Origin: Bretschneidera sinensis
Taxonomy: Eukaryota > Streptophyta > Magnoliopsida > Brassicales > Akaniaceae
DNA: 64,000 nt
Direction of reading: 5' to 3'
NCBI GenBank assembly: GCA_023935145.1
Contig: CM043702.1
Location: forward strand, 57,454,501 to 57,518,500
A program made the translations under genes and the position numbers. How positions within the stretch are numbered: position 1 is the stretch's first letter; each line of letters starts with the position of its first letter. Positions 10,860-22,961 of this stretch are shown here, piece after piece. Under the pieces are notes generated by a model. It ran no database searches. It was not told the DNA's origin and saw only the letters and a list, made by a program, of their open reading frames with translations.

Positions 10860-12553
10860 TATTATATCAATAGGAATTGATTATATTCAATTTGGATGAT
10901 TAAAATTTGATGTTAGATTGAATTTAATCAAGTTTAAAAAAAATAACACGAGAAAATACGTGTTTGTAGAAAACAAGGTGTAGTCGACTACAACAGAATT
11001 GCAGCCAACTATACGAGATTAAACCTGATGAAATTTTTGGGTAGAAGCTACATTTAGTTGACTACAACTAGGGTGTAATCGATTACACCACATAAAAATA
11101 AGTTTTTTTTTCTAGTTTTTAAAAGGATTTTGAAAATTGATTCAAATTTCCTCAAAATTGAAACACATTTTTAATTGCAATTAATTATTTAATTTTCACT
11201 GTTAAAAGGTTTAAATTAAATTGATTTACTTAATTAATAATTGTTCTTAATTTCAAAATGAAAATTTTTAAGAAATTGGGGTTTGATTAGGAATTGAAAC
11301 TCCAAAATCTTTCTTGCATTAGAATTATGAATTCTTATGAATAAAAAATCTTAATATTGTTTGGAGTAAGATTAAAAAGTGTTCTAAAGACCTAATGGGA
11401 TTAGGAATGCAATATAAGAATCAAGTCATAACTAGAATAGAATTAACCTTGTTTATTATACAATTTGATTGTATGAGTTGATGATTGTTAGATCCAGACC
11501 TTAGCAATGGGTTGAATTTAATGGTATTATTTTTAGTTATTTAGTTTTAAATGGGGTTTGCATACATTTTGTTCTCTTATTTCTCTCAATATAAATTTCT
11601 ATCTCCCTCCCATGTAACTCTCCTTGACTTATGATCAAGGTTTCTTATATATTTGATATGTATAGTTACTTAGGATTAGATAGGATTTAATTAAGGCAAT
11701 TATAAGAGTGTGTAGGGAAGCATGATGGACCATTTGAAGATTGAAGACCATGAATATATGGGACATATTTACTTAATAATTATCTAGGGTTTGACTAAGT
11801 GATTTACTTGATCATGCTTAGAAAGTCCATAGTCATCCTCTTAGAGATATATCCATGTGATGTATGTATACCTTGCATGTGATTAGATTATATGCTTCTA
11901 TATGTACTTGATGCATGATATATAATGAGATCTAAACATAAAGACCTAAATCCCTCACGCACAAAAGTTTAATATTAAGTTGTAAATGAAAATCAATAGG
12001 AATGATTGTTTGTAGCCTTCTACCATTATAGTCAATATGCAAAGTTTCTTATATGTGTAAATTTGTTGCACTACTGTAAGGTTTACAGCTATAGGAAAAT
12101 TATACTGTCTATTAAACATGTGATGTCTATGACGTAAAAAAATGATATAGCTTTATTGTTGTACCTTAAGGGTTATATCACTAATTTATACTCGTAAGGA
12201 ATGGTGGCTTTTACTTAACTAAAATGGATATGATTTGTTGCGCTAACGTAAGGTCATATGTATTTAAGAGCCTAAATTATGATTGAGAATTGCATAAGAT
12301 ACAAATGATAAAAGTTATCTACCTATTAAGTGTATTGTAGTTTGTTGCGCTACTGTAAGACTATAATGTGCAAGTGATAGGATCCTAATCCCCACTAAGA
12401 AACCTTCCAAAGGGGTTTTCCATTTTTCACATTAAGGGTTATTGGAATCGAAAAAGAATACTAGGATGCACCATTTATATTAAAGACCAAATCTTTATGA
12501 TAGTTAAGAAATGAATAAACACTAATTTATCTATTGTTACATTGTAGATCGCA
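10860..12553 (+). other. Leader region of copia-0 without genes
   Basis: This 1.7-kb AT-rich stretch lies between the 5' LTR and gag. It contains three palindromic GTCGAC/ATCGAT-type sites (10977-11089) and three near-copies of TTTGTTGCRCTACTGTAAGR at 12063, 12235 and 12341. No ORF is recognisable. Confidence 0.5.
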
Positions 12554-13400
12554 GTGGCTAATCTCAACTTGTTATCTAGAATCCTTGATACAAACAAGCT
12601 AACTGAACTCAATTTTCTTGATTGGTTAAGGAACTTGAGAATTATTCTCAATTCCGAGAAAATGGCCTATGTTATTGTTCAATCACTCTCATTTAGCCTT
12701 GCTAAGAATGCTTTGAAAGAAGAGATCGCTACTTATGATAAGTAGTAAGAGGATGACATGAAGGAAGGGTGCTACATACTAGCATATATGTCTAATAACC
12801 TTCAAAAGCAACATGATAATATGGAAAATGCATTGTGATTTTACTCCATCTACAAGAATTTTATGGTGAACATACAGTAATGCAAGGTTCTAAATCTCTA
12901 AAGACCTATTTAGGGTTAGGATGCTCGAATGATTATTCGTCCATCTGCATGGATTGAAAATGATCAATTACATAGAGCAGCTAGACAAGCTCAGTTTTCA
13001 TTTAAATGAAAACTTGAATAATGATTTGATTTTGCAACCCCTTCTAAACTCCTTTTCTCAGTTTGTTATGAACTACAACATGAACAAGGTAGAAGTTATG
13101 CTTCCAGAACTTGTAAACGCGTTGAAGACTTTTGAAACCATGATCAAGAATGGCAAAGCACCTATTATCCATGTTGATGGAGCTTCTTCCTATAAGCCTA
13201 AGGGCAAGAAAATATTAAAGAAGAAGAAGAAGAAGAAGAAGAAACCAATTAAAGTAAAGGGCGGTGTTGGCAAAGTCAATTCTTCAAAGCGTAAGAAAGA
13301 TAAGGGATAATGCTTCCATTATGGCAAGGATGAACATTGGAATAGGAATTGCAATGAGTACCTTGCAACCTTGAAGGAAAATCCTTTGGAAGGTATGTCC
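12554..13400 (+). pseudogene. Copia-0 gag remnant
   Basis: The frame starts MANLNLLSRILDTNKLTELN and continues to LDWLRNLRIILNSEKMAYV, the usual N-terminus of a copia Gag, and is stopped by TAG at 12743-12745. Later pieces (12954-13310) carry INYIEQLDKLSFHLN and a lysine run from an expanded AAG repeat. A degenerate zinc-knuckle stretch (CFHYGKDEHWNRNC) follows near 13312. Several stops and frame changes make it non-functional. Confidence 0.75.
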
Positions 13401-15600
13401 GATTTGTTTGTTATTGATGTAACAATACATCTTCATGGGTATTAGATACTGGTTGTGCCTCACACATCTGTTATAATTATCAGGCAATGAAAAGAGGTAA
13501 AAATTTGAGCAAGGGTGAGATGGACCTATGCCTTGAAAATGGGGTAAAAGTTGCTGCATTGGCGATGGGGACATGTGGTGGAGTTGCTATCTAGACAAAC
13601 TTTAGAACTTGGAGATTGTTATTATATGTCAGTTTTAATTAGAAACATTGTTTCAGTTTCAAAATTAGATAGGGAAGGTTATGAATTTTCTCTTTAGGAC
13701 AATTGTTATTATATTTATTTTGATTATAAATATTATGGAATTGGTACATTGAATAATGGTCTTTAAATTGTTAAAGTAGATGGTAATGTTTTAAATATCA
13801 AACAAAATAAGAGAAAAATAGATAATGATCCAAATCTTTGCTACATGTAGAACTTAAGAATAAGTCATATTATTGAAGATAGGGTAAACAAGTTGGTAAA
13901 AGGTGGATATTTAGATCTATCGGATTTTGAATTCTATCTACACTTGTGAAGCCTGTCTCATGGGAAAGATGACTAAATCTCCATTTAATGGACATAGAGA
14001 AAGATCCACGGATGTATTAGGATTAATACACACTAACGTGTGTGGGCCCCTAACAGTTAATGCTAGAGGGGGTTACTCCTACTTCATTACCTTTATCGAT
14101 GATCACTTAAGGTATGGGTACGTGTACTTAATGAAAGATAAGTTTGAATCATTTTAAAAGTTAAAAGAATTCATGAATGAAGTTGAAAAGAAAATTGAGA
14201 AAAGTATTAAAGCTCTTTAATCTGATTAAGGAGGGGAATACTTGATTGATGATTTTCTTGATTATCTAAAGGAGAATGAAATTCTCTATCAGTGGACTCC
14301 TCTTGAAAAACCATAGTTGGACGGTGTGTCTAAAAAGAGAAATCGTACTCTATTAGATATGGTACAATCTATGATGAGTTACACTAATCTTCCTATATCT
14401 TTTTGGGATATATTGTCCTAACTGCACATATTTATTTAACAACGTTCCCTCAAAGGCAGTACCTAAAACACCATACAAGATATGAAAAGGGAAGAAACCT
14501 AGTCTTAAACACATTAAAAGAACTTCCATACAAACAAGTTGGTAATTAGGTCTGACAAATGTAGGTTTGTGGGATATCCTAAAGAAAGTTTAGGATATTA
14601 TTTCTATCATCCATGAGAACATAAAGTGTTTGTCTCCAAGTATGCTACCTTTCTAGAAAAAAGAGTTTATACTATAAGGGAGCAGTGGGAACAAAATAGA
14701 TCTTGATAAAGTGTTATAAGGACTATAACCTAGTACTGTTCAAATTGAGGAATCTGAATCAATAAATCTTCCCATTACACAACCAGTTCGTAGATCTAAC
14801 AGAATTCCCAAAGCTCCAGAGAGATGGATTTATCATAAATGGTGACTTGGAGGTACACCTTATAAATGATAAGGAACCTGTTAACTACGAAGAAACGATG
14901 TTAGACATCAATTTCGAGAATGGCTAAGAGCCATGAAATTTGAAATGGATTCCATGTACCCCAACAAAATGTGGACTTTTATTGATGCACTTGAAGGTAT
15001 AGTACCTATAGGTTGCAAATAGGTCGAGCTAGTAGAGACCTATAAGACAAGCTAGTAGGAAAGGGTTTCAATCAAAGACAAGGAATTAACTTTGATGAAA
15101 CTTTCTCTCCAGTAACCAAGCTTAAATACATTAGGATTTTACTTGCAATAGTTGCGTATCATGACTATAAGATATTGCAGATGGATGTAAAGACTGCATT
15201 CTTCAATGAAAAGATAGAGGAGGATGTGTACATGACACATCTTGATGGTTTTACATCTAGTGGTAGTGACCACAAGGTATGCAAGCTTCAAAAATTCATT
15301 TTAAAGCAAGCTTCTAGAAGTTTGAACATCAGTTTTGATGAGACAATCCAGTAACTCTGTACTGTGATAACAATGCTACTATCGTGCAAACAAAGGAATC
15401 AAGATCTCATCAGAATTCCAAGTATATTTTGCGGTAGTTCCATTTGATTAGAGAGGTCATTGGAAGACCCGATGTAAAGATAGAAAGAGTTTCATCAATA
15501 AAAAAACATAGTGGATCCACTAACTAAAGCTATTTCATAAAAACAATTTGATCATCATTTTTTAGAACATGGGTGTGAGATATATAGGCGATTGGCTTTA
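13401..15600 (+). pseudogene. Copia-0 pol remnant: integrase, RT and RNase H with a deletion
   Basis: The ORF at 13927-14157 has the integrase zinc-finger cysteines (CEACLMGK) and the start of the catalytic core (GLIHTNVCGPL, YFITFIDD). RT motifs follow near 15060-15330 (GINFDETFSPVTKL, LQMDVKTAFFNE, and a degraded PVCKL-type segment). Soon after, at about 15350, the frame jumps to the end of RNase H (VKIERVS, then LTKA-like and MGVRYIGDWL). The YVDD box and most of RNase H are therefore deleted, roughly 1 kb. It ends at the polypurine tract before the 3' LTR. Confidence 0.75.
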
Positions 15601-15615
15601 GTTCAAGTGGGAGAT

Positions 15616-17085
15616 TGATAGTAGTATGTCCTATAAGCCAATAGTATATGATGTCTAGGTATATTAGTTGTACATTGATCTTATTCATTTATTGGAGATA
15701 AATAATAATTATGAAAATTTTCTTATTTATTATGTTCATTACAAATCACTATATATGTATTACATGATAAAACCCATATAATATGAGCAATGAAAATAAC
15801 TACCATGATGAGATTATGCTAATGAGATGTATTTCCTTCAGCTTTATTTTTAAATATTCCTAATCATAAGATCACAAAGAAGGGCATTAGTGAATCCATA
15901 TAGATTAATACATACGATGTTTTCTCAAGGAGTTGAGGGTGACTAATCTCATGGTCACTAGTGTATAAGACATTGAAACAAGTTATGTTGGTGCTTATTA
16001 GAGAATAGGTACACCGAACTAATTCGACAAAGAAATTCTTAATGGACATTTTACTAGTTGTCTATAAGAATTCTTATATTGCAGTTGCACAAGTGATTCG
16101 TAGACTTAAGGCACCATAGATGCCTTGTGTATAGGTCATCATGCTTCGATGATACTTAAATGTGAGTCTAATCATGAGTCACATAAAGATAGTAGTTGGG
16201 TATGACCACTTATGCATGGAGGTATATGAATGCACGATAGAGGATCCATCACTCTCAATAAAAGAGATATAATGTCCTATGTAATCTAATTTTCACCACT
16301 GAAGTTATGGACTTGAGATCAAGATATATGTGATTAAATTATCAAATTTTGACAGTAACTTCATACAATAGGTTTAAGTAGAGACATTGCATGATGGAAT
16401 GATTGAATTGTATGGTAACTGACAATAGAAAGGTTCACAATAAATTCATTTTACCTAGATAGTCATGACATATTGTTAGGTGTCAATAATGACTGATAGA
16501 AACCCTTAAAAATTATATGTAATTCTTAATTAAAGGGAGAATTAGAAAGAGTTTTAATTCGAATTAAAATTAAAAGAAGTTTTAATTAATTGGATGAGAT
16601 TCAAATGTTTCATAAAAGTTATGATCTACTGCCAATGCGAAATTAAACCTAAGAGGTCGCACACAATTGGAAAAATACAAGAATAAAGAAAACTAAAGGG
16701 CTAATAGAGAGATTTTAAGAATTAATTAAACCAATGGTTTAATTGTGATTCTAGAAATCTTATAGCTTTTAAGAGTAAAGAATAAAAGTTATAGTTGATA
16801 GAAACCCTAATGCACAAATTGTGAGACTAAAAATAAGATTTTTAGATTATCTCTCTCAAAAAGCCAAAAATCCTAGAGGTGGCATTGATAGACTTCGACC
16901 AACCCTAATCCTCCTCAACGCGTGGTGTTTGACATCCAAAAAAGAAAATCTCCATTCTTGGATGCTTGCGTGGATACACTTAGAGGCTGGATGCTTGAAC
17001 AACTTGTAGCTCTCCAATGAATCTGCATATGGAATATTCATTAAGGTATAAACCCTAATCTTGTATGGAAATATTGATTTATTGT
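15616..17085 (+). repeat. 3' LTR of copia-0, first part
   Basis: It starts TGATAGTAGTATGTCC after the purine tract GTGGGAGAT and is homologous to 9713-10859. It includes about 380-400 bp missing from the 5' copy. It is cut at 17085 by the chromovirus, whose TSD attgt occupies 17081-17085. Confidence 0.85.
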
Positions 17086-17814
17086 TGACATGGGTATGTC
17101 CAACCTAGCATGGGCCTGCCCAACAAAAATCTAATAATCTCTTGTCAACTAAGAAAGGTGCAAGGTCCAAGCCCAAAGTGGAAGAAGATTCGGATGCAAC
17201 AGCTTACTGGATTTAGGCTGATCATACCAGGCCCAAACGATCTCCTTTTTGAGATTTTCTTAAGTCCAAATTAAAGTTCAAGACGTCATCTTTCCAACCA
17301 AACAAGTTTCAGCCCATTTGGAGATGTCTACAAGAAGATATGACCATTTGAATTCTGGTCATTGGGTGCTCCTGAAAATCCGAAATTGTGTTCCTCTTTT
17401 TACTTTTGACCAATTCCTTGATTCCTTGCATGTTTTAGGGATTGTCTCCTTCCTTGTTTTAGGGATTGTTTCCTTGCATGTTTTATGGATTGTTTTCTTA
17501 CTTTTCCTAAGCTTAGAGGGTTGTTCTAAGCTCTATAAGTACTTGTGTTTGTAAGCTAAAAATCAGACTTGAGTTTATAAATTGAAATCAGCCTTTGGCT
17601 TTTAGAAGAGAGTTTTCTCCTTCTTGTAATTCTGTATCTCTTTGGTATAATCCTTAGAGTGGTGAATTCCTATAGTTCTGTATCCCTTGTGTTAATCCTT
17701 TGGGTGGTGATATTCTATATCCCTTTGGTGTTATCTCTTGGGTGGTGAACTCTTATCTTTCATTTTGTTGTTTGTTTGTTTAGTTTCCTTCAATTCTATT
17801 TAAATCCGGTATCA
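17086..17814 (+). repeat. 5' LTR of the young chromovirus
   Basis: It begins TGACATGGGTATG and ends CCGGTATCA. It matches 22228-22956 at 728 of 729 positions by eye. The ORF at 17318-17554 is contained in the LTR and is not considered a gene. Confidence 0.95.
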
Positions 17815-17817
17815 AAT

Positions 17818-17829
17818 TGGTATCAGAGC
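17818..17829 (+). other. Primer-binding site, initiator tRNA-Met type
   Basis: TGGTATCAGAGC lies three bases after the 5' LTR. It is complementary to the 3' end of plant initiator tRNA-Met, the usual primer of these elements. Confidence 0.9.
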
Positions 17830-17883
17830 TTTGGTTTCTCAAGTGTGATATCTAACACCTTGATTTCCATAGTTCTTGTTATT

Positions 17884-19932
17884 ATGGCTGGTCGTGGTCG
17901 TCGTGGTCAAGCTATTCCAATAGCAGCTCCAGCACCGCAAGGAGACCCGCGAGATATCGAGCTGGAAGCCTTGAGGAGACAAGTGCAGCAACTCGAACAA
18001 CGCCTAGAGCGTTATGAAACTTCTGAACATGGTGCTCCTCATCATGGCTCAGATGCTGAAGTTTCCAGCAATGATGGAGATGAAGTTAATCCTTTTCACC
18101 AAGCTCGTAGCCATGCCTCAAATGACAGCACGCCACCTCACCCCCGTGAGCTAAGAAATCACGTTTTCCAACGTGATTATGACGTCAAGGTGGACATTCC
18201 AGAATTTGAAGGAAGAATGCAACCCGATGAATTCATTGATTGGCTTAACACCATTGAGCGGATCTTTGATTACAAGGATGTTGCAGATCACAAGAAGGTG
18301 AAGCTTGTTGCCATCAAGCTACGAAAACATGCTTCTATTTGGTGGGAACACCTTAAGAGGCAGCGAGAACGTGAAAGGAAGAGTCGCATTGTGACATGGG
18401 CAAAGATGAAGAAGGCTCTTAAGAAGAAGTATTTGCCAGATCATTATAGGCAAGATGCTTTTCTTAAGTTCCACAACTTTCGACAAAACGATCTCTCCGT
18501 GGAAGAATATACAGCAGAGTTCGATTATTCTATGATGCGTTGTGACATCGTAGAGCCCGAAGAACAAATGGTAGCCCGCTACCTTGGAGGGTTACGTCGT
18601 GAAATCAGTAATGTTGTACAATTACAACCTTACTGGACCTACAATGATGTTTGCAAGCTAGCACTAAAGGTGGAGAAACAATTAATGGAAGGGCGTAAGA
18701 ATACTTATCGACCTTTCAATCGCGATGGAATCACAAACCGGGGGAGTAGTTCTACTTCCAAGGCCACTCCATCAACCAAAACTGCAGCTGTCAAACCACC
18801 TGCAAGGAATGAAGCTCCATCAGGTTCTAATCGCTTCAATAATTCTAATTCAAGTAGAAAATGCTTTAAATGTCATGGTTTTGGACATATTGCTTCCGAT
18901 TGTCCAAATCGCAAGATAATCTCCCTTGTTGAAGAAGAATTGGAAGATAATGCTGAGGAGGAGCAAGTTGAGGACGAATCCGAGGAGGAGTTCACGTATG
19001 CGGATCAGGGAGAGTCTCTTGTTATTCGTAGACTCTTGAAGTCAACTTATGCAGAAGATGATTGGCTTCGAAACAACATTTTCCACACCAAATGCACTTC
19101 CAATGGCAAGGTGTGTAATGTCATCATTGATGGGGGAAGTTGTGAGAATGTGGTGTCTACAACCATGGTGGAGAAGCTGAATCTAAAAACAGAAGCTCAT
19201 TCCCATCCCTACAAACTTCAATGGCTTCGAAAAGGCAACGATATTCAGGTAACTAAGAAATGCTTAGTTCAATTCTCCATTGGGAAAAATTATGAGGATG
19301 AAGTTATGTGTGATGTTGTCCCTATGGATGCATGTCATATACTACTTGGTAGGCCATGGCAGTATGATAGGAAAGTTATCCATGATGGTCTCAAAAACAC
19401 CTATTCTTTTGTAAAGAATGGAATTAAAGTGACTTTAGCCCCACTGAAAATGATATTCACTCCTAAACCTTCTAAAAGGGAGGGTTGTAGTTTACTTTCT
19501 GTAGGTGAAGTTGAGAAAACTTTAACAGAATGTGGAGAGGGGTACGCTCTTATGGTTGTTGAAAAGAAAGATCCCATTGAGATTCCACTTATAATACAAC
19601 CACTTCTTAAGGAATTCCCTGATATTATTCCTGAAGAACTTCCACCGGGCCTTCCACCTATGAGGGGTATACAGCACCATATTGATCTTATTCCAGGTTC
19701 TGTTTTACCTAACAAAGCAGCTTATCGGATGAATCCAAGGGAGCATGAAGAGTTACAAAGTCAAGTTGATGAGCTGATCTCCAAAGGCCTTGTACGAGAA
19801 AGCATGAGTCCTTGCGCTGTTCCAGCACTTCTAGTACCAAAGAAGGACGGTTCATGGCGAATGTGCATTGACAGCAGGGCTGTCAACAAAATCACCATCC
19901 GGTACCCGCTTTCCCATCCCACGGTTGGATGA
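17884..19932 (+). CDS. Chromovirus gag-protease-RT start, up to a frameshift
   Basis: The start ATG at 17884 (MAGRGRRG) is chosen because the upstream in-frame ATG at 17776 is still inside the LTR. Gag shows a coiled-coil-like segment ([16 protein letters not shown]), the retrotransposon Gag core ([20 protein letters not shown]) and a CCHC zinc knuckle ([14 protein letters not shown], residues about 327-340). The aspartic protease has DGGS at about residue 416 instead of the usual DTG or DSG. RT begins with [14 protein letters not shown]. An extra C in the CCC at 19905-19907 shifts the frame and ends this piece at 19932 with unrelated residues. The protein would normally be one Gag-Pol polyprotein making particles and cDNA. 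Confidence 0.9.
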   Translation: MAGRGRRGQAIPIAAPAPQGDPRDIELEALRRQVQQLEQRLERYETSEHGAPHHGSDAEVSSNDGDEVNPFHQARSHASNDSTPPHPRELRNHVFQRDYDVKVDIPEFEGRMQPDEFIDWLNTIERIFDYKDVADHKKVKLVAIKLRKHASIWWEHLKRQRERERKSRIVTWAKMKKALKKKYLPDHYRQDAFLKFHNFRQNDLSVEEYTAEFDYSMMRCDIVEPEEQMVARYLGGLRREISNVVQLQPYWTYNDVCKLALKVEKQLMEGRKNTYRPFNRDGITNRGSSSTSKATPSTKTAAVKPPARNEAPSGSNRFNNSNSSRKCFKCHGFGHIASDCPNRKIISLVEEELEDNAEEEQVEDESEEEFTYADQGESLVIRRLLKSTYAEDDWLRNNIFHTKCTSNGKVCNVIIDGGSCENVVSTTMVEKLNLKTEAHSHPYKLQWLRKGNDIQVTKKCLVQFSIGKNYEDEVMCDVVPMDACHILLGRPWQYDRKVIHDGLKNTYSFVKNGIKVTLAPLKMIFTPKPSKREGCSLLSVGEVEKTLTECGEGYALMVVEKKDPIEIPLIIQPLLKEFPDIIPEELPPGLPPMRGIQHHIDLIPGSVLPNKAAYRMNPREHEELQSQVDELISKGLVRESMSPCAVPALLVPKKDGSWRMCIDSRAVNKITIRYPLSHPTVG

Positions 19933-21220
19933 TCTCTTGGATCAACTTCATGGAGCCATAATCTTCTCAAACATCGATCTTCGCAGCGGATATCATCAAA
20001 TTCGCATGAGAGATGGCGATGAATGGAAGACAGCGTTCAAAACGAGAGATGGTCTTTATGAATGGATGGTCATGCCATTCGGACTATCTAATGCTCCGAG
20101 TACTTTTATGCGCCTTATGAATCATATTTTCAAACCATTTATGGGTCAATTTGTTGTTGTTTACTTTGATGATATCTTAGTTTACAGCAAGTCTCAAGAG
20201 CAACATATGGAGCATCTTCATCAAGTTTTCCAAACCTTACGGGAACAAAAGTTGTATGTCAACTTGAAGAAGTGTCATTTCTTCACTAATAGCCTTGTGT
20301 TCTTAGGCTATGTTGTTTGCAAAGAAGGAATCATGATGGATCCGGGCAAGATAGAGGCAATCACCAGCTGGCCTATTCCCAAGTCCCTTCACGACATAAG
20401 AAGCTTTCATGGACTTGCATCATTCTATCGACGGTTCATCAAAGGCTTCAGCACCATTATTGCTCCTATCACGGAATGCCTTAAAGGGGGAACATTCAAG
20501 TGGACGAAGGAAGCCCAAAAGAGCTTTGAACTTCTCAAACAGAAGGTAACGGAGGCCCCAGTCCTTACACTTCCAGATTTCTCCAAAGTGTTCGAAGTTG
20601 ATTGCGATGCCTCTAATTTAGGGGTTGGTGGTGTTCTCAGCCAAGAAGGTAAACCCATTGCCTTTTTTAGTGAAAAGCTCAATGAATCTCGAAAGAAGTA
20701 TTCAACATATGACAAAGAATTCTATGCTCTTGTTCGTGCCTTGGGGCATTGGAGTCATTATCTACTCCATAAAGAGTTTATACTTCATTCTGATCATGAA
20801 GCTCTAAAGTATTTGAGCAGCCAACAAAAACTCAACAAGCGACATGCAAAGTGGAGTGAATTCTTGCAAGCCTATTCATTCTCCATCAAGCACAAGTCAG
20901 GTAAACTTAATCAAGTTGCTGACGCCCTAAGTCGAAGACACTCTTTACTTAACACTATGCAAGTGCAGGTTTTGGGTTTTGAAGTTGTCAAAGAACTTTA
21001 TAAAGATGATCTTGATTTTGGCAATGCATGGAAGGAATCTTCTAATGGTCCTAACAACCATTTCTTGTTACAAGATGGTTTTCTCTTCAAGGGCAATCTT
21101 TTGTGCATTCCTCGATGTTCGTTGAGAGAAGCCATTATCAAAGAAGCCCATGGAGGAGGCCTTGCTGGTCATTTTGGTAGAGATAAAACTTTAACTCTTG
21201 TGCAGGAACATTTTTTTTGA
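19908..21220 (+). pseudogene. Chromovirus pol continuation: RT, RNase H, integrase zinc finger
   Basis: After the +1 shift at 19905-19907, RT continues in the second frame with [11 protein letters not shown], the conserved [10 protein letters not shown] and the catalytic YFDDILVYS (20161-20187). The RNase H follows (VDCDAS..., [23 protein letters not shown], ending ADALSRR). The integrase zinc-finger histidines ([10 protein letters not shown]) come near the end. TGA at 21218-21220 stops the frame where a tryptophan codon is expected. Apart from these two breaks no other lesion is visible. Confidence 0.9.
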
Positions 21221-22276
21221 CCCAAAATGGTGAGAGATGTTGAGCGACATGTGAAGCAATGTCAAATTTGCCACCTCGCAAAGAGCCGCAAGCAAAACAC
21301 CGGGCTATACATCCCATTACCTATTCCTAATGCCCCATGGGAGGACGTTAGTATGGATTTTGTTGTAGGTTTGCCAAGAACTCAACGAAATAAAGACTCC
21401 ATTATGGTGGTGGTTGATCGATTCTCAAAGATGGCTCATTTTGTTCCTTGCCACAAAACTCTTGATGCATCTCATGTTGCTGACCTATATTTCAGAGAAA
21501 TTGTCAAACTTCATGGCATTCCTAAGACGATTACTTCTGATCGTGATTCCAAGTTCGTCGAACATTTTTGGCGTACTCTTTGGCGAAAGCTTGGCACTAT
21601 CCTTCAATTCAGCTCCGCTTATCATCCCCAAACAGATGGTCAAACTGAAGTTGTTAATCGAAGTTTGGGAAATCTTTTGAGAAGCTTTGTGGGGAAGAAC
21701 ATCCGTCAATGGGATCTCCTCCTAGCTCAAGCTGAATTTGCCTATAATAGGTCTACTAGCCAAACCACTGGCTATAGCCCCTTTGAGGCTGTCTATGGTC
21801 TCAAACCTATTAGCCCTCTTGATTTGGCTCCACTTCCAACTACTACCCAATTTAGTGGAGATGCCAATGAACGAACGAAGGAGATCAAGAAATTACATGA
21901 GCAGATTCGAGCTCATATTGAGAAGCAAAATGAGAAGTACCGCAAGCAAGCAAATAAACATAGAAAGCCTGCAGCTTTCAAAGAAGGAGATCTAGTATGG
22001 ATTCATCTTCGAAAGGAACGTTTTCCCGCAAAACGACGGTCTAAACTTCTGCCACGAGCTGATGGCCCATTTAAGGTACTTCAACGCATTGGAGAAAATG
22101 CTTACAAGATTGAACTTCCAGGAGATTATGGAGTATCTGCAACTTTCAATGTGAGTGACTTATCTCCCTATGAAGTAAATGAAGAAATCTTGGACTTGAG
22201 GGCAAGTCCCCATCAACTGGGGGAGCCTGACATGGGTATGTCCAACCTAGCATGGGCCTGCCCAACAAAAATCTAA
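21221..22276 (+). pseudogene. Chromovirus integrase, downstream of the in-frame TGA
   Basis: Same frame as the preceding piece. It has the zinc-finger cysteines (CQICHLAK), the catalytic core with MDFVVGLPRTQ, SDRDSKF and the glutamate in QTEVVNRSLG, and the C-terminal module (FKVLQRIGENAYKIELPG, FNVSDLSPY). The stop lies at 22274-22276, inside the 3' LTR that starts at 22228, so about the last 16 residues are encoded by LTR sequence. Integrase reading into the LTR is known for CRM-clade chromoviruses. The internal ATG at 21227 is probably not a natural start. Confidence 0.9.
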
Positions 22277-22956
22277 TAATCTCTTGTCAACTAAGAAAGG
22301 TGCAAGGTCCAAGCCCAAAGTGGAAGAAGATTCGGATGCAACAGCTTACTGGATTTAGGCTGATCATACCAGGCCCAAACGATCTCCTTTTTGAGATTTT
22401 CTTAAGTCCAAATTAAAGTTCAAGACGTCATCTTTCCAACCAAACAAGTTTCAGCCCATTTGGAGATGTCTACAAGAAGATATGACCATTTGAATTCTGG
22501 TCATTGGGTGCTCCTGAAAATCCGAAATTGTATTCCTCTTTTTACTTTTGACCAATTCCTTGATTCCTTGCATGTTTTAGGGATTGTCTCCTTCCTTGTT
22601 TTAGGGATTGTTTCCTTGCATGTTTTATGGATTGTTTTCTTACTTTTCCTAAGCTTAGAGGGTTGTTCTAAGCTCTATAAGTACTTGTGTTTGTAAGCTA
22701 AAAATCAGACTTGAGTTTATAAATTGAAATCAGCCTTTGGCTTTTAGAAGAGAGTTTTCTCCTTCTTGTAATTCTGTATCTCTTTGGTATAATCCTTAGA
22801 GTGGTGAATTCCTATAGTTCTGTATCCCTTGTGTTAATCCTTTGGGTGGTGATATTCTATATCCCTTTGGTGTTATCTCTTGGGTGGTGAACTCTTATCT
22901 TTCATTTTGTTGTTTGTTTGTTTAGTTTCCTTCAATTCTATTTAAATCCGGTATCA
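22228..22956 (+). repeat. 3' LTR of the young chromovirus
   Basis: It is preceded by the purine-rich tract CTGGGGGAG. It is identical to the 5' LTR except for one base at 22532. Its first 49 bp also encode the end of integrase. Confidence 0.95.
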
Positions 22957-22961
22957 ATTGT

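Larger units (their letters stand above)
17086..22956 (+). mobile_element. Young chromovirus (Ty3/gypsy), nearly intact
   Basis: It is 5871 bp long, with LTRs of 729 bp that differ at one position (17390 G versus 22532 A). Ends are TGACATGGG...GGTATCA, with a perfect 5-bp TSD attgt at 17081-17085 and 22957-22961. It has a tRNA-Met primer site and a single Gag-Pol frame with two lesions only. It inserted in the 3' LTR of copia-0. The integrase end (NAYKIELPGDYGVSATFNVSDLSPY) and the lack of a classical chromodomain suggest the CRM or a neighbouring chromovirus clade; I cannot decide which without a tree. Confidence 0.95.

Noticed and set aside
17318..17554. 78-aa ORF, repeated at 22460-22696
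   Set aside because: It lies wholly inside the two chromovirus LTRs, in the U3/R region, and has a repetitive composition (LGIVSxxVLGIV). It is not a gene.
19761..19970. Minus-strand ORFs overlapping the chromovirus gag-pol (also 19401-19715, 20425-20715, 21485-21709)
   Set aside because: They are shadows of the coding strand, with no homology of their own.
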